From Planobispora rosea (GTDB taxonomy: Bacteria; Actinomycetota; Actinomycetes; Streptosporangiales; Streptosporangiaceae): a stretch of 64,000 bases of DNA. The stretch is from the NCBI RefSeq assembly GCF_014648175.1, contig NZ_BMQP01000021.1:78761-142760 (forward strand), read 5' to 3'. Of this stretch, positions 48,771-57,143 are shown in pieces (position 1 is the first letter of the stretch; every line of letters begins with the position of its first letter). The translations under genes were made by a program, and so were the position numbers. The notes under the pieces were generated by a model, which made no database searches, was not told where the DNA came from, and saw nothing but the letters and a program-made list of their open reading frames with translations.

Positions 48771-49343
48771 TTCTCCTTCCGCCAGACCTCGTGCGCGGCC
48801 ACGAGCCGGTCCCAGAGCGCGGCGCGCTCGGCGGGGGCGACGTCGTCGAGGGTGAGCCCGAAGACGTCGGCCAGCAGCGCGAAGTAGTCGTCCGACGTCT
48901 CGACGGTCAGCCGGTCCTCCCGGTTGCCCACCCGGGTGAGCACCAGGCCGCGCAGAACGTCGGCGCCGGTCGCGTCACGCCGCTGGACCGTGGTCACCTG
49001 CACGAAGCCGGAGTCCGGGGACGTGGACAGGTGCTTGTGCATCTCGGCGAAAGCCGACATCTCCACAGGTTCGGGCCCGAAGTCCATGCCCAGGAAGGCG
49101 CCCCGCGGATCGTGGTCGAATCGCCAGCCGCCGGGCACCGTCTCCGACGGGCGCAGGCCGTAGGAGAAGGGCCCCCGCCGGTAGACGCCCTCGACCAGCG
49201 GGATCGGCTCGTGGAGAGCGTCCCCGATCCACGTGCGCCCGGTGCAGCAGGCGGAGTGATTCCGCGCTCGGCGGACCGTCGATTTCCATCCCGATTCGCC
49301 GTAGATATGCGGAAAAGTCGATCCTTTTGTGACGATAACCCAT
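48761..49343 (-). pseudogene. nat: arylamine N-acetyltransferase, internal deletion with frameshift
   Basis: From ATG 49343 the frame reads MGYRHKRIDFSAYLRRIG and SAESLRLLHRAHV, the standard start of bacterial NATs. In another frame the rest continues WIGDALHEPIPLVEGVYRRG, then GGWRFDHDPRGAFLGMDFGP, FAEMHKHLSTSPDSGFVQV and ALLADVFGLTL, the NAT C-terminal half. The jump lies near 49225-49233. The locus is 583 bases (194 codons, not divisible by three) against about 275 residues for intact NATs, so about 80-90 codons are gone, including the catalytic Cys segment (RGGFCYE) and the catalytic His. The last 125 residues remain as a clean open frame (48761-49138). It is inactive as an acetyltransferase. 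Confidence 0.8.
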
Positions 49344-49477
49344 CACCGGCCCGTCGCCGCTCCCGGTTTCCTGCCGGGGATCGCGCCGGTGCGAGGGGCG
49401 GGTGAGACCTCCAAGCTGCGCGGAATCTTCACAATTCACCGTCAGTTGTCTGCACAGACCGCGCCTAAGCTCACGCC

Positions 49478-50167
49478 ATGGCTACTCCTCAGCAACGACG
49501 GATCCTCGTGGTCGAGGACGACGCGACGATCGCGCGGGCCGTACGGCACCGGCTCGTCGCGGAGGGCTTCGACGTGCGGATCGCCGGGGACGGAGAGGAG
49601 GCGCTCGCGGCGTACGCGAAGGCCGAGCCCGACGTGGTGGTCCTCGACCGGCTGCTGCCCGGCCTCGACGGGCTGGAGGTCTGCCGCCGCATGCAGGCGG
49701 CCCGGCCGGTTCCGGTGCTCATGCTGACCGCGCTGGGCGAGGAGACCGACCTCCTCGTGGGGCTCGGAGTGGGCGCCGACGACTACATGGCCAAGCCGTT
49801 CAGCATGCGCGAGCTGGTCGCGCGGGTGCACGCGCTGCTGCGGCGGGTGGAGCGCGCCTCCCAGCTGGCCGCGGACGACACGGTCCTGCGGATCGGCGAC
49901 GTCGAGATCGACACCGCCGAGCGACGGGTCTACGTGCGGGGGGAGGAGGTCCAGCTGACCCGGACCGAGTTCGACCTGCTGCGCCGCCTCGCGGAACGGC
50001 CGGGGCAGGTGTTCGAGCGGGAACGGCTCCTGGCCGACGTGTGGGGCTTCTCCGAGGCCGCGGCCACCCGGACGGTCGACAGCCACGTGCGGGCCCTGCG
50101 CCGCAAGCTCGGCTCCGGCGTCGTCCGCACCGTCCACGGGGTCGGCTACGCCCTCGTGCGGTCCTGA
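49478..50167 (+). CDS. OmpR/PhoB-family response regulator
   Basis: A 229-residue regulator. Receiver 8-120 with acidic pair Glu13/Asp14 (VVEDD), phosphoacceptor Asp57 in VVVLDRLLPGLDG (an Arg follows it), Thr in LMLTAL and Lys in MAKPFSMREL. C-terminal winged helix about 135-228 (EVQLTRTEFDLLRRLAERPGQVFERERLLADVWG, RTVDSHVRALRRKLG). ATG 49478. The histidine kinase follows 61 bases later in the same direction. Confidence 0.94.
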   Translation: MATPQQRRILVVEDDATIARAVRHRLVAEGFDVRIAGDGEEALAAYAKAEPDVVVLDRLLPGLDGLEVCRRMQAARPVPVLMLTALGEETDLLVGLGVGADDYMAKPFSMRELVARVHALLRRVERASQLAADDTVLRIGDVEIDTAERRVYVRGEEVQLTRTEFDLLRRLAERPGQVFERERLLADVWGFSEAAATRTVDSHVRALRRKLGSGVVRTVHGVGYALVRS

Positions 50168-50228
50168 CCAGCCTGTCCGTTCCGGGTCGCGGCGAACCAG
50201 TCGCCCTTCCCGGCAGTCGAACACTGAA

Positions 50229-53200
50229 ATGCGCAGACCATTGAGACCTCTCGACTTCCTGGGCCGGATCAAAGTCAAGCTCGGCATGGTGATCCTGCTG
50301 GCCGTGGCCGCGGCGTTCCTCGTCAACGAGGTCGGCATCAACGCCGGATTCTCGCGGGACGTACGCGTCGCGGTGGCGGCGGTACTCGCGTTGATCATGG
50401 TGCAGCTGCTGGCCCGGGGGATGACCAAGCCGCTGCGGGAGATGGCCGCCGCCGCCCAGACGATCGCCGAGGGCCGGTACGGCCTGCGGGTCACGGCCAC
50501 CTCCCGCGACGAGGTCGGCGAGCTCGCCCGCGCCTTCAACGCGATGGCCGCCGACCTGGGCGAGGTGGACCGGCAACGGCGTGAGCTGGTCGCCAACGTC
50601 AGCCACGAGCTGCGCACGCCGATCACCGCGCTCCGCGCGGTGCTGGAGAACGTGGTGGACGGCGTCTCCGAACCCGACCCGGCGACACTCGGGACGGCGC
50701 TGGCCCAGACCGAGCGGCTCGGGCGCCTCGTCGCCCAGCTGCTGGACCTGTCCCGGCTGGAGTCCGGGGCCCGGCTGATCGAGCCGGAGAACGTCGAACT
50801 GAGGCCCCTGTGCGAGCAGGCGCTGCGCGAGGCGGTTCTCGCCCGCGAGGAGGTGACGGCCCGCTGCGAGGTGCCCGCGGACCTGAGCGTGCGGGCCGAC
50901 GCCGACCTGCTGGCCCAGGTGCTGGCGAACCTGCTGGACAACGCGGTACGGCACAGCCCCGCGGGCGGCGTGGTGGTGCTCTCCGCCGGCTGCGAGGGGC
51001 CCGGCGTACGGCTGCGTGTGATCGACCAGGGGCCCGGAATCCCCGAGGAGGACCGGGCCAGGGCCTTCGAGCGCTTCTCCCGCCTGGACGCGGGGCGGGC
51101 GGCGGACGACGGCGGCGCCGGGCTGGGCCTGGCCATCACCAAGGAGATCGTCGAGCTTCACGGCGGCTCCATCCGCGTCGAAGACGGCGTCGGCTGCCGC
51201 ATCGCGGTCGACCTCCCCGAAAGGATCACGATGGACACGTCGTCCCCTCCGGATCCCCCTGCGCCCGCGGGGTCCGCTCCTGTTTCCTCCGCGTCTCCCG
51301 GGGCCATCGCTCCGGAGGCTCACGACGGTTCCGTCCAGGAGGCCGGAGTGCTCCCCGGACCGGGTTCCGAATCGCGGTCCCAAGGGGACGCTCCAGCTGT
51401 CACAGCCGTCACAGCCGACGCCCCGGCCGATGGCGGCTCCCCGGAATCTGCCGAGCCGTCGTCTCCGGAAGCGTCGTCTCCGGGGGCATCGTCTCCGGAA
51501 TCGTCGTCTCCGGGGGCGTCGTCTCCGGCCCCGGAGCTCTCCGACGCGCCGCCGGCCTCGGACACGTCCCCGGAACCGGCGTCCCCCGGCGCGCCCCCGG
51601 AGCCGGTCCCGTCCCCGCCCGGCGGTTTCCCGGTCGCGCCGTTCCCGAAGCCCGAGCTCTCCTCCCCGGCGCCCGCACCACCCGTGCCCGCCGCGGCTTC
51701 CGCGCCCGTACGATCCGGGGCCGGGGGCCCCGCGTTCGCGCCCCCGGAGCAGGTCCGCAGCTGGTGGGGGGCGATCGCCGGATTCTTCGTCGGCGGGGTC
51801 ATCGGGCTGTTCGTCGGCGTGCTCGTCGGCTTCGTCGTCAGCTCCCTGGAGCTCGGGCTCGGCCTGGCGCTGGGAGTGCTCGCCCCGGTGGTCGGAGCGT
51901 TCATCGGCACGGTCATCGGGGCCACCACGCCGCCCAGCGGCATGTGGACCGGTTACGAGCAGCCCGGGTCCCGTACGGCGGCGCCGGGCGGCGGGACACC
52001 GGACGACACGGGCTGGGGCCAGGCGAACGGCGGCTACGTGGCGCCGTCGGTCCTCCCCCGGCCCGAGCTGCCGGACACCCCGCGGTGGGTGCTCGCCGCC
52101 TGCGCGCTCGTGGGTGTGCTCGCGGCGGTCGCCCTGCCGGGCAGCGCGGCGGGTCTGGGGATCGCGCTGGTGGCGGTCGCCATGGGGGCGGCGTCGCTGC
52201 CGGCCGTGCGCCGCCGGCTCACTCCCTGGTCGATCGGGATGGGAGTGATCGCGTACGGACTCGTCGCGGTGGCGGTCTTCCGGGACGCCGACTGGCTCAT
52301 CGGGTTGCTGCTCCTCGCCGGGTTCCTGATGGCCGCGCTCGCTCTGTCGGGGGCCGGGCGCGGCTGGCTCGGGGTGATCAGGGGCGGGTTCTCGGTGGTG
52401 CTGGGGCTGCTGCCGGTGCCGTGGTTCCTGGCCGCGCCGGTGAAGGGGAGGGGGACGGCGGCCCGGCGACGGCTGGTGCCCACGCTCCTCGGACTCGGGA
52501 TCACCGTCGTGCTGGTCGCGATCTTCGGTGCGCTGTTCGCCTCGGCGGACGCGGTGTTCGCCGAGGCGGTGGAGCGGGTGTTCACCGTGAACTGGGCGGA
52601 GGACCTGCCGCTGCGAATCATGGTGTTCGTGGTCTTCGCGGTGGCCGTCGCCTCGTCCGTGCTGGTGGGCCTGCGGCCGGTCGTCGAGCCGAAGGGGCCC
52701 GACGTGCGGCTGCGGGTCGGCCGGGGGCTGTGGGTGACGCCGCTGGTCGCGCTCAACCTGCTCTTCGGCACGTTCGTGGTGATGCAGCTGGCGGTCCTGT
52801 TCGGCAGCGACCGGTGGCTGGTGTCGACCACCGGTCTCACCTACGCCGAGTACGCCCGTTCGGGCTTCTTCCAGCTGGTGGTCGTCAGCGTGTTCGTCCT
52901 GGCGATCGTGGCGCTCGCCTCGGGGGCGCTCGAACTGCAGGGCCGGGACCGGTGGCTGATGGCCGGGCTGCTCGGCCTGCTGTCCGCTCTGACGGTGGTG
53001 ATCCTGATCTCCGCCATGTACCGGCTGGACCTCTACGTCGACGCCTACGGCTACACCCGGCTCCGCGCCTCGGTCGGGGCGGCCATCTGGTGGCTGGGCG
53101 GGATCTTCGCGCTGGTCCTCGTCGCGGGCGCGGTACGGCTCACCGGCCGGGCCGCCGGCTGGCTGCCGCGGAGCGCGGTCGTGATGACGGGCGCGGGCCT

Positions 53201-53519
53201 GCTGGCCTTCGCGATCTGGAACCCGGACCTGCGGGTGGCCGAGTCCCAGCTCAGCATCCGGGGTGTGGACCGGCTGGACCAGGCGTACCTCAGCGATCTC
53301 GGGGCGGAGGCCGTACCGGCGCTGGACCGGCTGCCCGAACCGACCCGCAGCTGTGTGCTGCGGGAGGTGGTCCAGATCAACCGGCTCGACCGCCCCGATC
53401 CGTGGAACGGCTGGAACCTCGCCAGGGAACGGGCGCGGCAGCTGCTCGCCGAACGGCCGGTTCCGTCCGGGCCCTCCTGCGTCTCCGGGCGGACGGACTG
53501 GATCCCGAACCAGGATTGA
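50229..53519 (+). CDS. histidine kinase fused to a DUF4173-like polytopic membrane protein
   Basis: A 1096-residue fusion. Residues 1-62 give two membrane helices, 63-115 HAMP (RGMTKPLREMAAAAQTIAEG), 116-180 HisKA with His126 (NVSHELRTPITALRAV), 220-331 HATPase (ANLLDNAVRHSPAGG, DQGPGIPEEDR, GAGLGLAITKEI). A Ser/Pro/Glu-rich linker of about 170 residues follows, then a glycine-zipper-like helix pair (GFFVGGVIGLFVGVLVGFVV) and about a dozen helices of a DUF4153/DUF4173 domain (VGRGLWVTPLVALNLLFGTF, TYAEYARSGFFQLVVVSVFV). The two halves are usually separate genes. An internal ATG at 51231, preceded by AAGGA, could restore a separate 762-residue membrane protein. Partner of the OmpR regulator. 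Confidence 0.85.
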   Translation: MRRPLRPLDFLGRIKVKLGMVILLAVAAAFLVNEVGINAGFSRDVRVAVAAVLALIMVQLLARGMTKPLREMAAAAQTIAEGRYGLRVTATSRDEVGELARAFNAMAADLGEVDRQRRELVANVSHELRTPITALRAVLENVVDGVSEPDPATLGTALAQTERLGRLVAQLLDLSRLESGARLIEPENVELRPLCEQALREAVLAREEVTARCEVPADLSVRADADLLAQVLANLLDNAVRHSPAGGVVVLSAGCEGPGVRLRVIDQGPGIPEEDRARAFERFSRLDAGRAADDGGAGLGLAITKEIVELHGGSIRVEDGVGCRIAVDLPERITMDTSSPPDPPAPAGSAPVSSASPGAIAPEAHDGSVQEAGVLPGPGSESRSQGDAPAVTAVTADAPADGGSPESAEPSSPEASSPGASSPESSSPGASSPAPELSDAPPASDTSPEPASPGAPPEPVPSPPGGFPVAPFPKPELSSPAPAPPVPAAASAPVRSGAGGPAFAPPEQVRSWWGAIAGFFVGGVIGLFVGVLVGFVVSSLELGLGLALGVLAPVVGAFIGTVIGATTPPSGMWTGYEQPGSRTAAPGGGTPDDTGWGQANGGYVAPSVLPRPELPDTPRWVLAACALVGVLAAVALPGSAAGLGIALVAVAMGAASLPAVRRRLTPWSIGMGVIAYGLVAVAVFRDADWLIGLLLLAGFLMAALALSGAGRGWLGVIRGGFSVVLGLLPVPWFLAAPVKGRGTAARRRLVPTLLGLGITVVLVAIFGALFASADAVFAEAVERVFTVNWAEDLPLRIMVFVVFAVAVASSVLVGLRPVVEPKGPDVRLRVGRGLWVTPLVALNLLFGTFVVMQLAVLFGSDRWLVSTTGLTYAEYARSGFFQLVVVSVFVLAIVALASGALELQGRDRWLMAGLLGLLSALTVVILISAMYRLDLYVDAYGYTRLRASVGAAIWWLGGIFALVLVAGAVRLTGRAAGWLPRSAVVMTGAGLLAFAIWNPDLRVAESQLSIRGVDRLDQAYLSDLGAEAVPALDRLPEPTRSCVLREVVQINRLDRPDPWNGWNLARERARQLLAERPVPSGPSCVSGRTDWIPNQD
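51231..51233 (+). promoter_or_regulatory. possible internal start of the DUF4173-like half
   Basis: ATG 51231 (codon 335, same frame) directly follows the end of the kinase ATPase domain (VDLPERIT). Eight bases upstream stands AAAGGA, a better ribosome site than that of the full gene. Either an ancestral junction or a working re-initiation site. Confidence 0.45.
51462..51532 (+). repeat. Ser/Pro-coding short repeats in the linker
   Basis: GCGTCGTCTCCGGGGGCATC-like units of 15 and 18 bases recur four to five times (codons for PEASSPGASSPESSSPGASS), all in frame, in the flexible linker between kinase and membrane domains. Confidence 0.7.
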
Positions 53520-53627
53520 CCCGGGATCGGGGGATCGCGGGGTGGTCCGGATCCTCGCCCCGGCCGTGAGGATAGGGTCCTCGGGAGGCGGCCGCGGTGG
53601 GCCGCCGGCGGACGAGAGGGGCGGCGG

Positions 53628-54737
53628 GTGAAGGGGATCGTGGATCCCGGCAGGGTCGTGGGCGAGTCGCTGTTCGGGGGAGCGTTCACCTTCCCGGTGA
53701 TGGTCCTGCACCGGAGCGCTCTGCGGCACAACATCGCCACACTCGCCGGCTTCGCGCGCGAACACGGGCTGACGCTCGTCCCCCACGCCAAGACGACCAT
53801 GTCGCCCGAGATCGTCCGGGCACAGCTCGACGCGGGAGCCTGGGGCCTGACCGCCGCCACCCCGAGCCAGGCGCTCACCCTGTGCGAGTTCGGGGTGTCC
53901 CGCGTGCTGCTCGCCAACCAGATCTTCGACCCGGCCGCGCTCGACGCCCTGGCGGCACGGCTCGCCGGGGACCCGTCGTTCGAGTTCCTCTGCTTCGTGG
54001 ACTCGGTGGCCGGAGTGGAGAAGCTGGGCGAACACGCCGGGCCCCGGCCGTTCCGGGTCTTGGCCGAGCTGGGCCACGAGGGCGGGCGGGCCGGCAGCCG
54101 GACCCTGGAGGAGCTGCTGGAGGTCGCCGCCGCGGCCCAGGCGACACCCGGTGTGGAGCTCGCCGGCGTGGCCGGGTACGAGGGCTCGCTGCCCTCGGCC
54201 GCCGAGGTCCGGCGCTACCTGCACCGGCTGATGGAGGCTCTGGAGCACCTGCGGGTCAGGAACCCGATCCTGTCGGTGGGCGGCAGCCAGTGGTTCGACG
54301 TGATCGGCCGGGAGCTGGCCGCCTGCCAGGCAACGATCATGCTCCGGAGCGGGGCGTACGTCTCCCACGACGACGGTTACTACCGCGAGCGCACGCCGTA
54401 CACCCGGATCGAGGGCGAGCTCCGTCCCGCGCTGGAGATCTGGGCGCACGTGCTGTCCGTCCCCGAGCCCGGTCTGGCCGTCGTCGGGTTCGGCAAGCGG
54501 GACGCCCCCTTCGACGAGGGGCTGCCGGTGCCACGCGGCGCGGTCGAGGGCGCTACCGTTCTCAAGGTCCAGGACCAGCACGCGGTCCTGCGGCTCGCGC
54601 CGGACTCCCCGGTGCGGCCGGGGGACCTGGTGTCGTTCGGGATCTCCCATCCGTGCACCGCCTTCGACAAGTGGCGGGCCATGCCGGTGGTGGACGACGA
54701 CTACACCGTGGTGGACCTGATCACCACCTGTTTCTAG
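53628..54737 (+). CDS. D-serine/D-threonine-type PLP enzyme (DSD1/alanine-racemase fold)
   Basis: A 369-residue fold-type III PLP protein. Schiff-base Lys in LVPHAKTTMSPEIV, the barrel strands ILSVGGSQWFDV and FRVLAELGHEGGRAG, and a C-terminal beta domain with the zinc pair His and Cys in GISHPCTAFDKW, as in eukaryotic-like D-serine dehydratases and D-threonine aldolases. The reaction would deaminate or cleave a D-beta-hydroxy amino acid. GTG 53628 follows GGGGCGGCGGGTGAAG. It lies in an operon with a RidA protein that can clear the enamine or imine formed by dehydration, which favours the dehydratase function. Confidence 0.85.
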   Translation: MKGIVDPGRVVGESLFGGAFTFPVMVLHRSALRHNIATLAGFAREHGLTLVPHAKTTMSPEIVRAQLDAGAWGLTAATPSQALTLCEFGVSRVLLANQIFDPAALDALAARLAGDPSFEFLCFVDSVAGVEKLGEHAGPRPFRVLAELGHEGGRAGSRTLEELLEVAAAAQATPGVELAGVAGYEGSLPSAAEVRRYLHRLMEALEHLRVRNPILSVGGSQWFDVIGRELAACQATIMLRSGAYVSHDDGYYRERTPYTRIEGELRPALEIWAHVLSVPEPGLAVVGFGKRDAPFDEGLPVPRGAVEGATVLKVQDQHAVLRLAPDSPVRPGDLVSFGISHPCTAFDKWRAMPVVDDDYTVVDLITTCF

Positions 54738-54786
54738 GGTTTCCCAGGGGCGCCCGGATCTCCCGGGCTCGGACAAGGACGGACAG

Positions 54787-55173
54787 ATGAGCGGCAAGGT
54801 TGAGCTGCGGACCGACGAGGGCGCGGCGCCGGTCGGCGCCTACTCCCAGGGTCTCGTGATCGGCGACTTCGTCTACACCTCGGGCATGGGCCCGCTGGAC
54901 CCGGTGACCGGCGAGGTCGTCGGCTCCGACGTGGCCGAGCAGACCCACCAGACGATGCGCAACCTCGGTGCGGTCCTCGCGGCGCACGGCCTGGGCTTCG
55001 ACGACGTGGTGAAGTCGACGGTGCACCTGCAGCACCTCAAGCGCGACTTCGCCGCCTACAACGAGGCCTACAAGTCCTACTTCACCAAGCCCTACCCGGT
55101 CCGCACGACCGTCGGCTCCGACCTGATGGACATCCTGGTCGAGATCGACTTCGTGGCATACAAGGGGCGTTAG
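54787..55173 (+). CDS. RidA-family enamine/imine deaminase
   Basis: A 128-residue YjgF/YER057c/UK114 protein, a homotrimer that hydrolyses reactive enamines such as 2-aminoacrylate. Conserved features: GAYSQGLVIGDFVYTSGMGPLDP, TMRNLGAVLAAHGLGFDDVVKSTVHL and the catalytic Arg in YPVRTTVGSDLMDILVEID. ATG 54787 has AAGGACGGACAG upstream. It follows the D-serine-type enzyme by 49 bases; the pairing fits detoxification of the dehydratase product. Confidence 0.93.
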   Translation: MSGKVELRTDEGAAPVGAYSQGLVIGDFVYTSGMGPLDPVTGEVVGSDVAEQTHQTMRNLGAVLAAHGLGFDDVVKSTVHLQHLKRDFAAYNEAYKSYFTKPYPVRTTVGSDLMDILVEIDFVAYKGR

Positions 55174-55215
55174 AGTCCGACCAGAGGCTGACCGACAGCG
55201 GGAGGGGGCGGCGGC

Positions 55216-56427
55216 TTGGACAGCTCGGTGTACGTCTACGTCGAGGACGTGCGAGGCGAGGGCCTGCAGCCGGTCCTCGACCGCGTCGCCGGATACGGCG
55301 TGACCGGCGTGACCGTGGCCGCCGCCTACCACCGCACCCGGGACGTGACCCCGCACGGCTCGTCCCGGGTGACGATCCGCCGGGACGGGGTGCACTTCCT
55401 CCCGCCCGCGGACCTGTTCGGCGGGCTCCGCCTGGTCCCGCCCGTCCAGGCGGGGGCGGAGGAGGCACCCCTGGCCGCGCTCCGCAGGGCCACCGCCGAG
55501 CGCGGGCTCAAACTGCACGGCTGGACCGTGTTCCTGCACAGCGTGACCCTCGGCGACGTCCACCCCGACGTGACCGTGCGCAACTGCTTCGGCGACCGGG
55601 GCTCGCTCGCCGACCTGTGCCCGTCCCACCCCGACGTGCGCCTCTACGCGGTCGCGCTGGCCCGGGCCGTGGCCCGGCAGGGCGTCGACAGCGTGGTCGC
55701 CGAGGGACTGCACTTCGGCGCCTTCGGGCACGGCTACCACCACGAGCGGAGCTTCGTCGCGCTCGGGCCGATGGACCTGTTCCTGATCGGGCTGTGCTTC
55801 TGCGACTTCTGCATGCGCCGCGCCGCCGATCTGGGCGTCGACGCCGAGGCGGCCCGCCACGAGTGCGCCAGGATCGTGGGCGGCGTGCTCGACGGCGACC
55901 CGCCCGCCGAGGGGGAGGTGACCCGGGCGGCGCTGACCGCCTACGCCGGTCCCGAGGTGGTGGCCTACGCGCGGGCCCGCTCCGAGGCGGTGACGTCCCT
56001 GGTGTCCGAGATCGCCGCGGCCGTCGCCGACGAGGGGTCGCGCCTGGTCTTCCTGGACGGCACCGGGGCGGTGAAGGGGTACGCCGACGGCCTGCCCTCG
56101 CCGGTTCTCGCCGCGCACGACGCCTGGCAGCTCGGGGTGGACGTGGTCGCCCTCGGCGACCTGGTGCCCTCGCTCGGGGTGCTCGGCTACGCCCGGGACG
56201 CCGCCCGGGTCGCCGACGACGTGGGCGCCTACCGCCGTTCGACGGGCAAGGAGCGGGAACTGCGGGTCGTGCTCAGGCCCGGCCCGCCCGACACGGACTC
56301 GGCCGACCGTCTCGCCGCCAAGGTCCGCGCGGTCCGGGCCGCCGGGGCCGACGCGGTGGACTTCTACGCCTACGGGCTGATGCCGTACCCGATCCTCGAC
56401 CGCATTCCGGCCGCGCTCTCAAGCTGA
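55216..56427 (+). CDS. uncharacterised TIM-barrel-like protein in the D-amino-acid operon
   Basis: A 403-residue protein without a name that I can give. Segments: YVYVEDVRGEGLQPVLDRVA at the start, HGWTVFLHSVTLGDVHPD, NCFGDRGSLADLCPSHPDVR, EGLHFGAFGHGYHHERSFVA, the Cys cluster LCFCDFCMRRA and DAVDFYAYGLMPYPILDRI at the end. The repeating strand-helix order suggests an (alpha/beta)8 barrel as in glycosidase-like or sugar-isomerase-like proteins. TTG 55216 follows GGGAGGGGG. It shares an operon with the PLP enzyme and RidA, so a role in a D-amino-acid or amino-sugar conjugate pathway is possible. No catalytic pair is assigned. Confidence 0.7.
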   Translation: MDSSVYVYVEDVRGEGLQPVLDRVAGYGVTGVTVAAAYHRTRDVTPHGSSRVTIRRDGVHFLPPADLFGGLRLVPPVQAGAEEAPLAALRRATAERGLKLHGWTVFLHSVTLGDVHPDVTVRNCFGDRGSLADLCPSHPDVRLYAVALARAVARQGVDSVVAEGLHFGAFGHGYHHERSFVALGPMDLFLIGLCFCDFCMRRAADLGVDAEAARHECARIVGGVLDGDPPAEGEVTRAALTAYAGPEVVAYARARSEAVTSLVSEIAAAVADEGSRLVFLDGTGAVKGYADGLPSPVLAAHDAWQLGVDVVALGDLVPSLGVLGYARDAARVADDVGAYRRSTGKERELRVVLRPGPPDTDSADRLAAKVRAVRAAGADAVDFYAYGLMPYPILDRIPAALSS

Positions 56428-56473
56428 GCCGCACGCCCGGATCCGGGGACGCCGGGTCCGGGGATCAGGGGGG

Positions 56474-56529
56474 CCGGGCTCAGGCCGGTGGCCGGGGACG
56501 CCGGATCCGGGATCAGGCCGGTGATCGGG
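56474..56529. repeat. two 23-bp copies, period 33, over the TetR stop codon
   Basis: Bases 56474-56496 and 56507-56529 share CCGGG(C/A)TCAGGCCGGTG. The second includes the stop (TCA at 56513-56515) of the TetR gene, and a shorter third copy (GGGGATCAGG) lies at 56460. Confidence 0.75.
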
Positions 56530-57079
56530 CCGGGGCGGATCCGTCGAGCACCGTCCGCACCGCCTCGGCGGCGAAACCCTCGTCGAGGGGGAGCCCGCGG
56601 AAGACCGTTCGCAGCCAGACCGCGCCGCCCAGCAGGTCCGTGATCAGCATCGGGTCGGCGTCCTCACGGAGCTCGCCGCGCCGCCTGGCCCGCTCGAAGA
56701 TCTGCTCCTCTCGGGCGAACCGGTCGGCGAAGAAGCGGCGGGCCGTCTCCGCCAGCTCGGGATGGTGGACGGCGGCGCCGAGCGCGGCCACCGCGACATC
56801 GGCCGCCGGGGGCCGGGTGAGCAGCGCGGCGATGCCCCGGACCAGCGCCTCCAGGTCGCCGCGGAGGCTCCCGGTGTCCGGCGCCTCCATGGCCAGGGTG
56901 TCGGCCTCGACGAGCGCGGCGGCCAGCAGCGCGGCCTTGGAGGGCCACCAGCGGTAGATCGTGGTCTTGTTGACCCCGGAGCGCTCCGCCACCCCCTCGA
57001 CGGTCAGCCCCTCGTATCCCCTCTCGGCGAGCTGGGCCAGTGTCGCCTGGAAGATCTCCTGTTGCTTGCGCGGTGCCAT
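56513..57079 (-). CDS. TetR/AcrR-family transcriptional regulator
   Basis: A 188-residue repressor. HTH about 8-55 (QQEIFQATLAQLAERGYEGLTVEGVAERSGVNKTTIYRWWPSKAALLAAALV). The effector domain contains PDTGSLRGDLEALVRGIAALL, as in the TetR_C_11/16-like group. ATG 57079; a longer frame upstream overlaps the operator. It is divergent from the alpha/beta hydrolase gene and a perfect inverted repeat lies between the two starts, so it probably controls both. Confidence 0.9.
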   Translation of the reverse strand: MAPRKQQEIFQATLAQLAERGYEGLTVEGVAERSGVNKTTIYRWWPSKAALLAAALVEADTLAMEAPDTGSLRGDLEALVRGIAALLTRPPAADVAVAALGAAVHHPELAETARRFFADRFAREEQIFERARRRGELREDADPMLITDLLGGAVWLRTVFRGLPLDEGFAAEAVRTVLDGSAPARSPA

Positions 57080-57100
57080 GGATCTCAGGGTAGCGTGTTG

Positions 57101-57122
57101 CACAACGCAACGGTGCGTTGTG
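57101..57122. promoter_or_regulatory. TetR operator, 9-bp arms with 4-bp spacer
   Basis: CACAACGCA (57101-57109) and TGCGTTGTG (57114-57122) around ACGG, a perfect inverted repeat, 22 bases from each start codon of the divergent TetR and hydrolase genes. Confidence 0.75.
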
Positions 57123-57143
57123 TTTCTGGATCGGGAGGTTCTC

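Noticed and set aside
49800..54797. A 1665-residue minus-strand frame
   Set aside because: Antisense to the response regulator, histidine kinase and PLP enzyme genes; compositionally biased, no recognisable domain.
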